A stretch of DNA of 56,531 bases. Source: Gammaproteobacteria bacterium (lineage in GTDB: Bacteria > Pseudomonadota > Gammaproteobacteria > GRL18). Under the pieces are notes generated by a model, which did not search any database, had not been told where the DNA came from, and saw only the letters and a list, made by a program, of their open reading frames with translations. The stretch lies in contig JADGEM010000024.1 in assembly GCA_016744375.1 (NCBI GenBank), forward strand, positions 1 through 56,531, given 5' to 3'. Positions within the stretch are counted from its first letter, which is position 1, and each line of letters begins with the position of its first letter. The translations under genes were made by a program, and so were the position numbers. Positions 9,582 through 20,596 of this stretch are shown here, in pieces.

Positions 9582-11783
9582 ATGGTAAAAAAATACCAGA
9601 AATCATCCATCAAACATGATTTATCCCGCATTATTGATGCTAAACATCATGATCCGTTTGAAGTACTTGGTTTTGATAAGAAAAACAAGCTCATCCGAGT
9701 TTTTCTTCCCTATGCTGAAAGCGTTTATATCATCACTTCGGGCACCTCTTCAAAACAGACTAAAGAGCCGCTTATACGGCTCCCGGACAGCGATTTTTTT
9801 GAATGGCAGGGTGATATAGATTCTCTGGATACTCACTTTAAGCTGAGCTGGACCGATAGAAGTAGCTATGAACACGAGAATTATTATCCCTATACTTTTG
9901 CACCTCAGATCAGTGATTTTGACTTACATCTGTTTACTGAGGGAAAACTGCTTCAGTGTTATAACATGTTGGGTTCACACGTAGCTGAAGTTGATGAAAT
10001 ACAAGGCACTCTGTTTGCAACCTGGGCACCTAATGCGGAACGAGTCAGCGTAATCGGTGACTTTAACCAATGGGATGGACGTAGTCATCCAATGAGAGTT
10101 CGGGGCAGCAGCGGTGTCTGGGAATTGTTTATACCGGGGGTTAACTCAGGTTCTTTGTATAAATATGAAATACTAAACCGCTACACAGGGGAAGTCTTAG
10201 AAAAAATTGATCCCTACTCTAATCAATACGAATATCGCCCTGCCACCGCATCAATTACCTCAGATAGAGATCAATTTCAATGGCAGGATGACCATTGGCT
10301 GACTTCACGTAAAGAAGATAACTGGCAGCATGCTCCTTTATCCGTTTACGAATTGCACTTGGGTTCCTGGCAAAGAAATGAGAAAGGTCAGTTTTTAAAC
10401 TATCGTGAACTCGCTCACCGACTGATGGATTATATTAAACCACTGGGATTTACCCACATTGAGTTAATGCCTGTCACCGAACACCCTCTGGATGGTTCCT
10501 GGGGATATCAGGCCACCGGATATTTTGCCCCCAGCAGCCGTTTCGGCAGTATTAATGATTTCAAATATTTCGTTAATTACTGTCACCAGTATCAGATTGG
10601 TATTTTAGTTGACTGGGTACCAGCCCACTTTCCAAAAGATTCCCATGGGCTGGCAAAATACGATGGTAGTGCCCTGTATGAACATGAAGACCCGCGTCTG
10701 GGTGAACATCAGGATTGGGGGACACTGATTTATAATCTGGGCCGAAACGAAGTAAAAAACTTCTTATTTTCAAGTGCCTTATTCTGGCTGGATGAGTTCC
10801 ATATTGACGGTCTGCGCGTCGATGCCGTAGCTTCAATGCTTTATCTTGACTATTCTCGGGAAGAGGGTGAATGGCTGCCAAACAAACACGGTGGCAATGA
10901 AAATCTGGAAGCCATTGATTTTATTAAAGAACTGAACCATCTAACCCATGTTGAATATCCCGGCACAGTCGTAATTGCCGAAGAATCAACTTCCTGGCCT
11001 CAGGTTACCCGACCCGCCTGGCTGGGTGGTCTGGGATTTACCATGAAATGGAATATGGGCTGGATGCATGACATTCTGAGCTATATGCAGATGGATCCGA
11101 TTCATCGCCATTATCATCATGACAAGCTCACCTTTGGTTTATTGTATAGTTTCTCAGAAAACTTCCTATTACCTTTTTCTCACGATGAAGTCGTTCATGG
11201 TAAAGGCTCAATGCTGGGGAAAATGCCCGGTGATGACTGGCAGAAATTTGCAAACTTACGACTGCTATATACCTTCATGTTTACCTATCCGGGGAAAAAA
11301 TTACTCTTTATGGGCAACGAATTTGCCCAGCGAGCTGAATGGAACTTTGATAAAGCACTGGAATGGCATGAACTTGAATCCGATTCACATCGAGGCGTTA
11401 AAGATCTGGTCAGTCAATTAAATAAACTATATACACAAATACCTGCACTGCATTATTATGACTTTGATGCACAGGGATTTGATTGGGTAGACTGCCATGA
11501 CTCTGCTCAGTCTATTCTTATTTATCAAAGAAATGGCCCTAATGACTCGGTTATCATTGTACTTAATTTTACTCCCATTATCAGAGAAAATTATCGCATT
11601 GGCGTTCCTTTTGGTGGTCACTATGAAGAATTGTTAAACTCAGATTCCAGTTACTATAATGGTTCAAATACAGGCAATGACAATCCCATTATCAGTGAAC
11701 CCACATCCTGGATGGGCAAAGAACATTCTATTAATATTACTCTGCCGCCACTAGCCGGATTAATTATTAAAAAAATTGATTAA
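9582..11783 (+). CDS. glgB: 1,4-alpha-glucan branching enzyme (GH13)
   Basis: GlgB cuts alpha-1,4 chains and re-attaches them as alpha-1,6 branches in glycogen. The order is an N-terminal beta-domain (HDPFEVLGF near 23), a CBM48-like domain ([21 protein letters not shown], about 146-166) and a GH13 barrel. The barrel holds [17 protein letters not shown] (294-310), nucleophile Asp414 in [12 protein letters not shown], the acid/base Glu in VIAEEST (467 or 468), and [13 protein letters not shown]. At 733 residues it matches the E. coli-type long form. GGA precedes the ATG. It is followed after 18 bp by glgA, so the two form an operon facing away from glgC. Confidence 0.98.
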   Translation: MVKKYQKSSIKHDLSRIIDAKHHDPFEVLGFDKKNKLIRVFLPYAESVYIITSGTSSKQTKEPLIRLPDSDFFEWQGDIDSLDTHFKLSWTDRSSYEHENYYPYTFAPQISDFDLHLFTEGKLLQCYNMLGSHVAEVDEIQGTLFATWAPNAERVSVIGDFNQWDGRSHPMRVRGSSGVWELFIPGVNSGSLYKYEILNRYTGEVLEKIDPYSNQYEYRPATASITSDRDQFQWQDDHWLTSRKEDNWQHAPLSVYELHLGSWQRNEKGQFLNYRELAHRLMDYIKPLGFTHIELMPVTEHPLDGSWGYQATGYFAPSSRFGSINDFKYFVNYCHQYQIGILVDWVPAHFPKDSHGLAKYDGSALYEHEDPRLGEHQDWGTLIYNLGRNEVKNFLFSSALFWLDEFHIDGLRVDAVASMLYLDYSREEGEWLPNKHGGNENLEAIDFIKELNHLTHVEYPGTVVIAEESTSWPQVTRPAWLGGLGFTMKWNMGWMHDILSYMQMDPIHRHYHHDKLTFGLLYSFSENFLLPFSHDEVVHGKGSMLGKMPGDDWQKFANLRLLYTFMFTYPGKKLLFMGNEFAQRAEWNFDKALEWHELESDSHRGVKDLVSQLNKLYTQIPALHYYDFDAQGFDWVDCHDSAQSILIYQRNGPNDSVIIVLNFTPIIRENYRIGVPFGGHYEELLNSDSSYYNGSNTGNDNPIISEPTSWMGKEHSINITLPPLAGLIIKKID

Positions 11784-11801
11784 GAAACAAATTGTTTATA
11801 T

Positions 11802-13370
11802 ATGAATGCAAAAAAGAATAAATCATCTTCAAAAAAACCTGAATATAATATTTTATTTGTCAGCAGTGAGCTTCACCCTTTAGCCAAAACAGGTGGTCTC
11901 GGCGATGTTTCCAGCAGTTTACCCAAAGCGCTTAAAACTTTAAAACAGGATATTCGAATACTTATACCTGCTTATCCCTTTGCCATACAGAAAGCTAAAT
12001 CAATAAAATATATTGCCACAATCAATCTGCCTGACAGTGGATTTCCCGGCCACCTTGGGCTTCCTGTTCAATCAGGAAAAAGCGTAGCAATTATAGAAAC
12101 CAAATTGCCCGGCAGTCAGGTTAAAGTCTGGATGGTCGAATCAGAGCTTTATAACCGTTCCGGCACACCTTATTCTGATGATGACAATAATGAGTGGGAA
12201 GATAATGACTTTCGCTTTGCTCTATTAAATTATATTGCCGTTGAAATAGCTATGGGGCGTACGACTCTGAAATGGCAGCCTGATATTGTTCATGGTAATG
12301 ACTGGCAGACTGGCTTAATTGGTGCACTTCTCGAAGACGAACATTCTCAAAGCAGGAAAAGGCCCGCCACCGTATTTACCATTCACAATATGGCACATAT
12401 GGGCATTTACTCAAGAGAGCGATTTGATGCATTAGAACTCAAATCTCATTTGTGGAATCACCATGAGTTAGAATTTCACGATGATTTTTCATTTATCAAG
12501 GGCGGACTGGTTTTTTCTGATCGAGTCAACACCGTCAGTCCAACCTATGCAGAAGAAATACAAACTGAAGAGTTTGGCTATGGATTATCCGGCTTATTGA
12601 CTTACCGTAATGAAAGACTTTCCGGCATATTAAATGGTATTGATATGAAAGAATGGAATCCAGCAAAAGATCCTCATATCAACAAAAATTACTCTAAAAA
12701 AACTCTATCCGACAAACAGAACAACAAAATAGCTTTGCAAAAACATTTTAACTTGCCAGGAAAGAAAAACACACTACTATTAGGCCTGGTTGCTCGTCTG
12801 GTTTATCAAAAAGGCATTGATCTTTTACTGGAAAATATGGAAGAAATTCTGCAACTTCCCGTACAGATTGCCATTCTTGGTTCAGGCGATCTTGAATTAG
12901 AGTGTCGCCTAAGACGCTGGGTCACCAAATACCCGGAAAAAATTCAGATTCAGCTTGGTTATGATGAAGCTCTGTCTCATTTAATCGAAGCAGGCTCTGA
13001 TGCCTTCCTGATGCCTTCACGATTTGAACCCTGCGGACTGAACCAGCTCTATAGTTTACGTTATGGCACGATTCCTATTGTCAGAGAAACCGGTGGACTC
13101 GCTGATACGGTAACCCATGCATCCAAAGAGAATCTGACCAACCAGACAGCAACCGGCATTGTCTTCCTTGAGTCAAAAGGTTCGACCATACTTGATGCTA
13201 TCAATCTGACTTCATTGCTGTATCAAAATAACACCGTCTGGAAAAAATTGATGGTGAATGCTATGAAACAGAAATTTTCCTGGAAAGAAAGTGCCAAACA
13301 ATATCTCAGGCTTTATACTCAGGCAATAAAAGACAGAGATGAATACAAGAAACACACCCCTGTTTTTTAA
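11802..13370 (+). CDS. glgA: Glycogen synthase (ADP-glucose type, GT5)
   Basis: GlgA adds glucose from ADP-glucose to the non-reducing end of glycogen. The N-terminal half carries LAKTGGLGDVSSSLP (about 28-42), the ADP-glucose-binding KTGGL signature. The C-terminal half carries MPSRFEPCGLNQLYSLRYG and the ETGGLADTV nucleotide-binding end with the catalytic Glu. At 522 residues it is a little longer than the E. coli enzyme, because of a short lysine-rich N-terminal extension before the first strand. It lies 18 bp behind glgB in the same direction. It ends 14 bp from the convergent zwf stop with no clear terminator between. Confidence 0.97.
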   Translation: MNAKKNKSSSKKPEYNILFVSSELHPLAKTGGLGDVSSSLPKALKTLKQDIRILIPAYPFAIQKAKSIKYIATINLPDSGFPGHLGLPVQSGKSVAIIETKLPGSQVKVWMVESELYNRSGTPYSDDDNNEWEDNDFRFALLNYIAVEIAMGRTTLKWQPDIVHGNDWQTGLIGALLEDEHSQSRKRPATVFTIHNMAHMGIYSRERFDALELKSHLWNHHELEFHDDFSFIKGGLVFSDRVNTVSPTYAEEIQTEEFGYGLSGLLTYRNERLSGILNGIDMKEWNPAKDPHINKNYSKKTLSDKQNNKIALQKHFNLPGKKNTLLLGLVARLVYQKGIDLLLENMEEILQLPVQIAILGSGDLELECRLRRWVTKYPEKIQIQLGYDEALSHLIEAGSDAFLMPSRFEPCGLNQLYSLRYGTIPIVRETGGLADTVTHASKENLTNQTATGIVFLESKGSTILDAINLTSLLYQNNTVWKKLMVNAMKQKFSWKESAKQYLRLYTQAIKDRDEYKKHTPVF

Positions 13371-13384
13371 ATAGCAGGACATCA

Positions 13385-14881
13385 TTAAGTATCACAATCC
13401 TTAGCATCCAACTTATTCCGCCAAAACTGATCATTACTATCAAACAGTCTTGAGGAAACATCTGGCCCCCAGGTACCTGCAGGATAGGTGTGAATATAAT
13501 CCTGTTCTTCCATCCATGAACGTAAAACAGGGTCTACAATTTTCCATGCCCATGAGACTTCATCATAACGTAAAAACTGAGACTGGTCCCCTTCCATAAC
13601 TTCCAGCAGCAAGGCTTCATAAGCATCAATTTTATGTTTTGCATCACAGGAACAGGCATCCAGCTGAGTAATCCTGGTTTCCAGTTCCAGTCCTGATTTT
13701 TTTACCTGCATTTCAATTCTTAAACATTCTTCCGGTTGGATATTTAATAAAATCCAATTGGGTTCCATTTGTTTCAGGGCGGTATCTTTAAATAATTGCT
13801 GAGGTGGGCGTTTAAAACGAATACTGACGAGGAAGTTATCTTCTTTCATCCGTTTACCAGTACGCAAATAAAAAGGTACGCCTTTCCAACGCCAGTTATC
13901 CACATAAAGTTTCATTGCAGCGAATGTTTCTGTAGTGCTGTCATGAGCAACATCTTCTTCCTCAAGATAGCTGGGAACAGCTTCGCCATCAATATGCCCT
14001 TTTGCATATTGCGCACGAAAAGCATGCATATTAACCGCATTTCGGCTGACAGGACGAATTGAGCGAAGAGCTTTAACTTTCTCATCACGCAATGCATTAG
14101 CATCCAGGTGAGCTGGCGGCTCCATAGCAACCAGGGCCAGCATTTGTAAAAGATGGCTTTGTATCATATCACGCAACGCACCGGCAGAATCATAATAGTG
14201 AGAGCGTCCGGCAACTCCTGCTGTTTCAGCGTGGGTAATCTGTACATGATCGATATAATTTCGGTTCCACAAAGGTTCAAGCAATAAATTTGCAAAACGA
14301 AAAACCAGAATATTCTGTACCGTATCTTTACCCAGATAATGATCAATTCGATAGAGTTGTTCCTCTCTGAAATCCTTATGCAGTTGGGTATTCAATACTT
14401 CAGAACTTTCCAGATCATGCCCAAATGGTTTCTCTATTACCAGACGGCAGTAACCATTATTTTCTTCATGCAATCCACTGAGCACCAAATTTTTTGTGGC
14501 AAAACTGTAATCCTGAGGCCTTATAGCCAGATAAAAGATATGGTTAGCCGGAAACGTCTCAACATCTTTCAGGCGTTGTTTCAATTTTTCAAAAGAAGAT
14601 TCATCTTTTAAATCACCTTGTTGAAAGTAAAGGCGATTTGAAAAATGTTCAAATACATTATCATCCAGACCACCACGTGCATGTTCTGTGATTTCATGCT
14701 TTACTACTTCAGACCACTCTTCATCACTCCAGTCTCGACGACCAAAACCAATAATAGTGACTTTATCAGGCAAGCGGTTACCTTCTTCAAGATGATAAAG
14801 TGCCGGAAGTAATTTATTAATACTAAGGTGGCCGGTCACACCAAAAATTATCAGCGTACAAGGCTCTGTTATCAGATTCAT
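13385..14881 (-). CDS. zwf: Glucose-6-phosphate 1-dehydrogenase
   Basis: Zwf oxidises glucose-6-phosphate to 6-phosphogluconolactone and yields NADPH. The nucleotide-binding start reads [20 protein letters not shown], with His at the position where many family members have Asp or Asn; the conserved Lys of the loop is kept. The substrate region EKPFGHD and the signature [13 protein letters not shown] are intact. Length (498 residues) is normal. Its ATG overlaps the gnd stop codon as ATGA, so the pair is translationally coupled. No 6-phosphogluconolactonase gene lies beside it. The glycogen genes next door suggest that hexose released from storage is fed here. Confidence 0.97.
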   Translation of the reverse strand: MNLITEPCTLIIFGVTGHLSINKLLPALYHLEEGNRLPDKVTIIGFGRRDWSDEEWSEVVKHEITEHARGGLDDNVFEHFSNRLYFQQGDLKDESSFEKLKQRLKDVETFPANHIFYLAIRPQDYSFATKNLVLSGLHEENNGYCRLVIEKPFGHDLESSEVLNTQLHKDFREEQLYRIDHYLGKDTVQNILVFRFANLLLEPLWNRNYIDHVQITHAETAGVAGRSHYYDSAGALRDMIQSHLLQMLALVAMEPPAHLDANALRDEKVKALRSIRPVSRNAVNMHAFRAQYAKGHIDGEAVPSYLEEEDVAHDSTTETFAAMKLYVDNWRWKGVPFYLRTGKRMKEDNFLVSIRFKRPPQQLFKDTALKQMEPNWILLNIQPEECLRIEMQVKKSGLELETRITQLDACSCDAKHKIDAYEALLLEVMEGDQSQFLRYDEVSWAWKIVDPVLRSWMEEQDYIHTYPAGTWGPDVSSRLFDSNDQFWRNKLDAKDCDT

Positions 14882-16311
14882 TTTATTTTCTCATCTGCCC
14901 ACTCATGATGAAAGAATTGTCCCAGAGGCTTATCAACTCGCTCAAATGTATGTGCACCAAAGTAGTCCCGTTGTGCCTGCAATAAATTTGCCGGTAGTGA
15001 TGCCATTCGATAACCATCATAAAAGGTGAGCGCTGCTGCAAACCCCGGCACGGGTATACCCGTTTCAATTGCTCTGGAAACCGTTTTACGCCAGCCTGAT
15101 TGAGTTGCAGCAATAGCCTGTTGAAAAAAATCATCCAGCAACAGGCTTTCCAACTCAGGATTTTTATTGTAAGCCTGTTTAATGCTCTCCAGAAAGCGAC
15201 TGCGAATAATACATCCTCCACGCCACATGAGGGCAATACCACCGTAATTAAGATTCCATTGATACTCGTTGGCAGCTTCTCGCATCAACATATAACCTTG
15301 TGTATAGGAAATTATTTTAGAGGCATAGAGTGCTTCTTTGACTGCATTGATGTAGTCTTGTTTCTCTTCCTCTGAGTATTCATATTGTATCTCTGGGCCG
15401 GACAGTACCTGGGCCGCTTTAACTCGCTCTGATTTTAAGGCCGATAGAAAGCGGGAAAAAACGGCTTCACCGATTAATGTTAGAGGAATACCCAGTTCCA
15501 GTGAATTAATGGCAGTCCATTTACCTGTCCCTTTTTGACCGGCAGTATCCATTATTTTATCAACCAGCGGTTCACCATCAGTGTCTTTAACTCTGAGAAT
15601 ATGACTGGTAATTTCGATTAAATAGGAGTTGAGTTTTCCCTTATTCCACTGTGTAAAAATGTCAGCAATTTCATCGACACTTAAGGAAAGACCTTCACGT
15701 AGGAACTGATAGGCTTCACAAATCAATTGCATATCACCATATTCAATACCATTGTGAACCATTTTTACATAGTGCCCAGCACCTTCTTCACCAATCCAGT
15801 CGCAACAGGGTTCACCATCCACTTTTGCTGTAATGCTCTGCAAAATGCCTTTCACATACTTCCAACCTTTTATATTACCGCCGGGCATAATCGAGGGTCC
15901 GTTTCGTGCGCCTTCTTCGCCTCCTGAAATTCCGGTTCCCAGATAGATAATTCCCTGACTTTCTAATGATTTAACCCGACGAGTGGTATCGGTATAAAGT
16001 GAATTACCGCCATCCATTATAATATCGCCTGTATCCAGATGAGGCAGCAGCAAATCAATAAAGTGATCCACAACCGTTCCGGCTTTCACCATAAGCAGTA
16101 TGCGGCGAGGAATTTCCAGAGAGTTAACAAACTCTTCAATGGAATGCGTACCCACAATTTGTGTTCCGTTGGCAGCACCATTGATAAAATCATCAACCTT
16201 ACTGGTTGTCCGATTAAATACCGCCAGACGAAAGCCATGATCGTTAATATTCAGAGCAAGGTTTTGCCCCATGACGGCTAATCCAATTAAGCCGATATCA
16301 GCCTTTTCCAT
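14878..16311 (-). CDS. gnd: 6-phosphogluconate dehydrogenase (decarboxylating)
   Basis: Gnd oxidatively decarboxylates 6-phosphogluconate to ribulose-5-phosphate with NADP. It shows the Rossmann start [21 protein letters not shown], then the substrate loops [19 protein letters not shown] and [14 protein letters not shown], and C-terminal [20 protein letters not shown] with [10 protein letters not shown]. At 477 residues it is the long, dimeric type. GGAG lies 6 bases before the ATG at 16311. The first gene of a two-gene operon, it overlaps zwf by 4 bases. Confidence 0.97.
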   Translation of the reverse strand: MEKADIGLIGLAVMGQNLALNINDHGFRLAVFNRTTSKVDDFINGAANGTQIVGTHSIEEFVNSLEIPRRILLMVKAGTVVDHFIDLLLPHLDTGDIIMDGGNSLYTDTTRRVKSLESQGIIYLGTGISGGEEGARNGPSIMPGGNIKGWKYVKGILQSITAKVDGEPCCDWIGEEGAGHYVKMVHNGIEYGDMQLICEAYQFLREGLSLSVDEIADIFTQWNKGKLNSYLIEITSHILRVKDTDGEPLVDKIMDTAGQKGTGKWTAINSLELGIPLTLIGEAVFSRFLSALKSERVKAAQVLSGPEIQYEYSEEEKQDYINAVKEALYASKIISYTQGYMLMREAANEYQWNLNYGGIALMWRGGCIIRSRFLESIKQAYNKNPELESLLLDDFFQQAIAATQSGWRKTVSRAIETGIPVPGFAAALTFYDGYRMASLPANLLQAQRDYFGAHTFERVDKPLGQFFHHEWADEKIK

Positions 16312-16486
16312 GATATCTCCAAGATAGAATTAAAGAAGGGGAATTCGAAGTATAGTATAGAACGATTTTGATTTTTTTCTAGTTTAAGGGCGGAGGAAGT
16401 TTTACTATTTATTAATTTACGTGCTTTAAGTTTATATATTCCACTTCAAGCTGTAATTAAATCGAATGACGTACTGACAAGCAGGG

Positions 16487-16870
16487 TTAACTGACCGCCT
16501 GAACAGGAATTTGAGTGTTGGTGTGCGTTATTTTATTTTGACTATCAACATAAACCAGGGTGGGTTTATAGGTTTTAAGTTCCTGCTCATTGTAATCGGC
16601 ATAAGCAGCAATAATAATTAAATCATCAGGGTTTGCCTTATGAGCAGCGGCACCATTTATAGAAATAATATTTGAGCCAGCCTCTGCTTTTATTGCATAG
16701 GTTGAAAAACGCTCGCCATTTGTAATATTGTAAATTTCGATCTGTTCATACTCAAGAATACCTGCAGCAGCCATTAATTCTGTGTCAATGGCGCAAGAAC
16801 CTTCATAATCAAGCTCTGAGTGAGTCACTGTGACCCGATGTAATTTACATTTCAGCATTGAGCACTGCAT
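16487..16870 (-). CDS. panD: Aspartate 1-decarboxylase (pyruvoyl enzyme)
   Basis: PanD makes beta-alanine for pantothenate from L-aspartate. It self-cleaves at Gly24-Ser25 in YEGSCAID, leaving a pyruvoyl group. With the ATG at 16870 the protein has 127 residues, and the cleavage site has the same numbers as in E. coli. An upstream in-frame TTG (16882) is rejected because GGGAAAG at 16875-16881 is then the ribosome site of the [24 protein letters not shown] and [11 protein letters not shown] are the expected family blocks. It follows panC after about 120 bp that hold a hairpin. PanZ/PanM, the maturation factor of enterobacteria, is not seen here. Confidence 0.96.
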   Translation of the reverse strand: MQCSMLKCKLHRVTVTHSELDYEGSCAIDTELMAAAGILEYEQIEIYNITNGERFSTYAIKAEAGSNIISINGAAAHKANPDDLIIIAAYADYNEQELKTYKPTLVYVDSQNKITHTNTQIPVQAVS

Positions 16871-16941
16871 AGTCTTTCCCAAAAGATATTGTACAAAATA
16901 GCGGGGTATAATACCATAAAATGTCTATTTAGGCTAATCAC

Positions 16942-16964
16942 ATCAGTGAACTTCATTCACTGAT
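16942..16964. terminator. Perfect 9-bp hairpin between panC and panD
   Basis: ATCAGTGAA (16942-16950) and TTCACTGAT (16956-16964) form a perfect stem with loop CTTCA. A short T-run follows on the plus strand but not on the minus strand, where panC and panD are read. A strong terminator for panC is therefore unlikely. A processing or attenuating hairpin that sets panD apart from panBC is the better guess. Confidence 0.4.
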
Positions 16965-16989
16965 ATTTTTCCACAGGCGCTTCTAGCAT

Positions 16990-17844
16990 CTAAATCGTTA
17001 TCTGCAGATTATCAATCAAACGTGTATTTCCCAGGTAGGCCGCAGCCAATATAACAAGCTGTTTTGACTGCATTTCTGGCTTATTTAAATCAGCATCACA
17101 AATAACAACGTAGTCTATCCTGAACCCCAGATGATTGAGGTGTTCTTCAGCCCAGCGCTGTAAAGCACTATAATCCTTTATACCATTGTGTATCTGGCCC
17201 TCAATGTTATTCAGGGTTTCATAAATTGCCGCCGCCTGCTGTTTTTGAGCACTGCTGAGATAACTATTACGCGAACTCATTGCCAGCCCATTGGTTTCGC
17301 GTACAATCGGATGTGAGATAATTTCAACCGGAAAACATAAATCTTGAACAAAACGCTTAATAACCTGTAACTGCTGATAATCTTTAGAACCAAAAACAGC
17401 CGTATCGGGTTGTACCATATTAAATAGTTTCGCAACAATTGTTGCAACGCCAGTGAAATGACCCGGTCGTGAAGCACCTTCATAAATATCACTGATATCA
17501 GGGACAATGATCTGACTTTGATCACGTCCATCAACTGTTGATTGAGGATACATTTCATCTACTGCGGGGGCAAAAACAATATGACAGCCTGTCTGCTTCA
17601 GCTTTTCTGTATCCCTGTCCAGGGTTCGGGGGTATTGCTCAAAATCTTCCCCTTCACTAAATTGCAGGGGATTGACAAAAATACTGCAAATCACAATATC
17701 TGTTTTTGACAAAGCCATTTTAACCAGTTCCAGATGCCCCTGATGCAAATTACCCATCGTGGGCACAAAGCCAATGCTTTTTCCCTTTTGCCTATAAGTG
17801 ACTACCTGCTGTCTAATTTCAGAAATCGTATGAATAATCTGCAT
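16990..17844 (-). CDS. panC: Pantothenate synthetase (pantoate-beta-alanine ligase)
   Basis: PanC joins pantoate and beta-alanine using ATP. It has the HIGH-type nucleotide loop FVPTMGNLHQGHLELV near residue 26, then FVNPLQF, the loop VFGSKDYQQLQVIKR and the KMSKS-like MSSRNSYLS. I start it at the ATG at 17844 (284 residues), because MQIIHTISEIRQQV aligns with known PanC N-termini. A longer frame from a TTG at 17865 adds seven unconserved residues and contains the AAGG used by the ATG. It lies 32 bp behind panB in the same run. Confidence 0.97.
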   Translation of the reverse strand: MQIIHTISEIRQQVVTYRQKGKSIGFVPTMGNLHQGHLELVKMALSKTDIVICSIFVNPLQFSEGEDFEQYPRTLDRDTEKLKQTGCHIVFAPAVDEMYPQSTVDGRDQSQIIVPDISDIYEGASRPGHFTGVATIVAKLFNMVQPDTAVFGSKDYQQLQVIKRFVQDLCFPVEIISHPIVRETNGLAMSSRNSYLSSAQKQQAAAIYETLNNIEGQIHNGIKDYSALQRWAEEHLNHLGFRIDYVVICDADLNKPEMQSKQLVILAAAYLGNTRLIDNLQITI

Positions 17845-17876
17845 TGAATAAAAGCCTTCAACCAATAAAAGTTGTA

Positions 17877-18674
17877 TTAATTGAAAGTATGCCTGAGATT
17901 TGGGAATTGGCTATTTTTTACTTGTTCAACATACGCTTTAAAGGCATCCTGGATTGAATCAGTCTCAGCCAGAAAGTTTTTTACAAAACGGGCGGGTTCA
18001 CCATTGGTCAGTCCCAGCATATCATAACAGACCAGAACCTGTGCATCGCAATCCACTCCGGCACCAATACCAATAACAGGAATGCTGACACTTGATGTAA
18101 TACGTGCAGCAAGTTCAGCTGGCACACACTCTAATAATAAAATATCTGCCCCTGCCTTTTCTAAAGCAATGGCGTCATTGAGTATTATTTCAGCTTCCTC
18201 CGGCGTGCGTCCCTGAATCCGATAACCGCCCATTTTATAAACGGATTGTGGTAATAAGCCCAGATGAGAACAAACAGCCACCCCCCTTTGTGCGAGGAAG
18301 CTGACAGTTTCCAGCATTGCAGCTCCACCTTCAATCTTAACCATATGAGCGCCACCCTCACTGATAAGGCGAGCTGAATTGCTATAGGCTTGTTCTTTAG
18401 TAATATCAGAAGCAAAAGGTAAGTCAGACATAATGAGCGATTTTTGGCAAACTCTGGATACATTAGCAGTATGATAAACCATCTCATCCATAGAAACAGA
18501 TAGAGTACAGGCTTGTCCTTTAACAACCATCCCAAGGGAATCACCCACTAAAATCACCTCGATACCTGCATTTTCCTGAGCAATTGCAAAGCTGGCGTCA
18601 TAAGCGGTTAAGCAGGTAAACTTCTCACCTGAAGATTTCAATTTTTTTAGTGTTGATAGGGTTATTTTATTCAT
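17877..18674 (-). CDS. panB: 3-methyl-2-oxobutanoate hydroxymethyltransferase
   Basis: PanB adds a hydroxymethyl group from 5,10-methylene-tetrahydrofolate to 2-oxoisovalerate, giving ketopantoate. The TIM barrel shows LTAYDASFA, VILVGDSLGMVVKG with the metal-binding Asp, MVKIEGG, AHLGLLPQS-like CSHLGLLPQS, LLECVP and IGIGAG. Length is 265 residues, as usual. It starts 3 bp after folK ends, so the folate gene and the folate-using enzyme are translated from one message. No panE (ketopantoate reductase) is nearby; ilvC can replace it. Confidence 0.97.
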   Translation of the reverse strand: MNKITLSTLKKLKSSGEKFTCLTAYDASFAIAQENAGIEVILVGDSLGMVVKGQACTLSVSMDEMVYHTANVSRVCQKSLIMSDLPFASDITKEQAYSNSARLISEGGAHMVKIEGGAAMLETVSFLAQRGVAVCSHLGLLPQSVYKMGGYRIQGRTPEEAEIILNDAIALEKAGADILLLECVPAELAARITSSVSIPVIGIGAGVDCDAQVLVCYDMLGLTNGEPARFVKNFLAETDSIQDAFKAYVEQVKNSQFPNLRHTFN

Positions 18675-18677
18675 GTT

Positions 18678-19196
18678 TCACTTTGATAAATTAGTACATT
18701 TCCTGTCAGATATATTCATTTTCCGCAACCCGTCCCAGCTTGTTTTTTCAACGATAGCAGCCAAATTACCCTGTCCCGGAATGTTGATTGCTCCAGCTAT
18801 TTCAAAGAGCGGATAAACAACAAAGTTGCGATACTGTATTTGCGCATGAGGGATAACCAGATTTTCTGTCTGAATGATTTGCCCATCATACAAAAGGATA
18901 TCCAGATCCAGCGTTCGCGCCCCCCATTTTTCTTTTCTTTCACGACCCTGTAGTGCTTCAATTTTATTCAGTACCTGCAATAGCCGATGTGCCGGCAAAG
19001 AAGTCTTCAATTGAGCAACCGCATTAATGTAATCATCTTGTGGAGAAGAACCCGGCATGGTCAAAGCCCTACTCTGGTAATAATCAGAGGTACAGAGCAA
19101 GCTGAGTTCTGGAGTCTGATCTAGCTGACACAACGCCGTCTGTAATTGTGAATATGGATCATTTAAGTTACTCCCCAGACTGATATAACATATCAC
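18678..19196 (-). CDS. folK: 6-hydroxymethyl-7,8-dihydropterin pyrophosphokinase
   Basis: FolK transfers pyrophosphate from ATP to 6-hydroxymethyl-dihydropterin in folate synthesis. YISLGSNLNDPYSQLQ at the start, a middle loop, and the signature RKEKWGARTLDLDILLYDG with the two metal-binding Asp residues are all present. Residues 135-172 form a somewhat long tail. The start is a GTG that overlaps the pcnB stop as GTGA; no free-standing ribosome site is seen, so translation should be coupled to pcnB. Confidence 0.96.
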   Translation of the reverse strand: MICYISLGSNLNDPYSQLQTALCQLDQTPELSLLCTSDYYQSRALTMPGSSPQDDYINAVAQLKTSLPAHRLLQVLNKIEALQGRERKEKWGARTLDLDILLYDGQIIQTENLVIPHAQIQYRNFVVYPLFEIAGAINIPGQGNLAAIVEKTSWDGLRKMNISDRKCTNLSK

Positions 19197-20545
19197 TCCT
19201 GGGCCACCGAACGTTTTATACTTGTTTTATTGCTCTTGTTTTGCTGGTTATCGGGTTTTGAACGACGTCGCTTATTGCGTCTTTTTGTTTTTTTCTGCCC
19301 TTTACCCAATTGTTCACATAGACTTTCCTGTTCCGTTTTACTCTTTGTCTGGATCTCTGTCCACCAACCGCACAAAGCATCTAACTCTACTTCCTCGATA
19401 CTATTTCTTAGCAAAAGAAAGTCATAACCCGCACGAAAACGCCGGTTCATTAATGTACGCATGGCTCTTTTTCGTGTCGGATGCTGTAATTGCGGCTGCA
19501 TGTGCCAGATTTCCCGCATCATCAGACTAAAGCGTTTGGGTATCGATGTATAGGCCTGCTGCCGGGTAATCACCTCACGACTGGCACTGAGCAAGGCTTC
19601 CATCTCATGCTCTCCACGCTCTATAAAACGATTTTTATATTCATGCATAGGATACCAGAGCAATACCGCCAGAAAAAACGCCGGATTAACTGATTTCCCT
19701 GCGGCAATTCGCTCATCCGTATTTATTAATGCCTGTTCAATAATTTTTAAGGTTTGATGACTGTTTGAAGCACTAATTGAGGCTTCTGTCATTGGAAACA
19801 GTAGTTCAAACAACTGGTATTCTCTTAGCAACTGGAAGCATCTCAAGCCATAGCCACCTTGAAAGAGCTTAATGGTTTCATCAAAGAGCCTGGCTACAGG
19901 AATATCCTCCAGGAGATGCCCCAGCTCAAAGATTAGATCATGGGTTTTCCTGTCCATTTGAAAATCAAGTTTTGCTGCAAAACGAACCGCTCGAAGCATT
20001 CTGACCGGATCTTCACGATAGCGAGTTTCTACGTCACCAATCATGCACAGCATTTTGTGATTCAGATCGTTCATGCCACCGGTAAAATCAACAATCGAGT
20101 CATCACGAATATTGTAATACAGTGCATTAATCGAAAAGTCCCGGCGTAAAGCATCTTCTTCAAGGCTGCCAAATACATTATCCCGAATGATGCGGCCTTC
20201 TTTATTCTGATCCGCATGACTGGGACTCTTGCCTTCATGAGGGCCTCTGAAAGTTGCCACCTCAATGACATCGCGACCATAAAGAATATGTGCTAAACGA
20301 AAACGTCGCCCTATTAGTCGACAATTTCGAAAAAGCCCCTTTACTTCTTCAGGATGAGCATCCGTCGCCACATCAAAATCTTTTGGTTTCTTACCCAACA
20401 ATAAATCTCTGACGCCCCCCCCAACAAGATAGGCCTGATAGCCTGCATCTTTTAGACGATAGAGTACCTTTAGCGCATTACTGCTGATAGCATCCCTGGA
20501 AATTGAATGCTCTTTTCTGCTTATAATTTGTTTTTTTATTTTCAT
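19193..20545 (-). CDS. pcnB: Poly(A) polymerase I
   Basis: PcnB adds 3' poly(A) tails to RNA and so promotes decay. The nucleotidyltransferase head reads YLVGGGVRDLLLGKKPKDFDVATDAHP, with the catalytic DFD at 56-58, and is followed by FRGPHEGKS and RRDFSINALYYN. A very basic C-terminus (KRRNKRRRSKPDNQQNK, about 423-439) is typical of the proteobacterial enzyme and separates it from CCA-adding enzymes. Length 450 is normal. It is the first gene of the run pcnB-folK-panB-panC-panD and overlaps folK by 4 bases. Confidence 0.96.
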   Translation of the reverse strand: MKIKKQIISRKEHSISRDAISSNALKVLYRLKDAGYQAYLVGGGVRDLLLGKKPKDFDVATDAHPEEVKGLFRNCRLIGRRFRLAHILYGRDVIEVATFRGPHEGKSPSHADQNKEGRIIRDNVFGSLEEDALRRDFSINALYYNIRDDSIVDFTGGMNDLNHKMLCMIGDVETRYREDPVRMLRAVRFAAKLDFQMDRKTHDLIFELGHLLEDIPVARLFDETIKLFQGGYGLRCFQLLREYQLFELLFPMTEASISASNSHQTLKIIEQALINTDERIAAGKSVNPAFFLAVLLWYPMHEYKNRFIERGEHEMEALLSASREVITRQQAYTSIPKRFSLMMREIWHMQPQLQHPTRKRAMRTLMNRRFRAGYDFLLLRNSIEEVELDALCGWWTEIQTKSKTEQESLCEQLGKGQKKTKRRNKRRRSKPDNQQNKSNKTSIKRSVAQE

Positions 20546-20596
20546 TCCTGAATTTCCGCAAAAACGCGAATCCCTGGATATTATTTCTAAGGCTCG

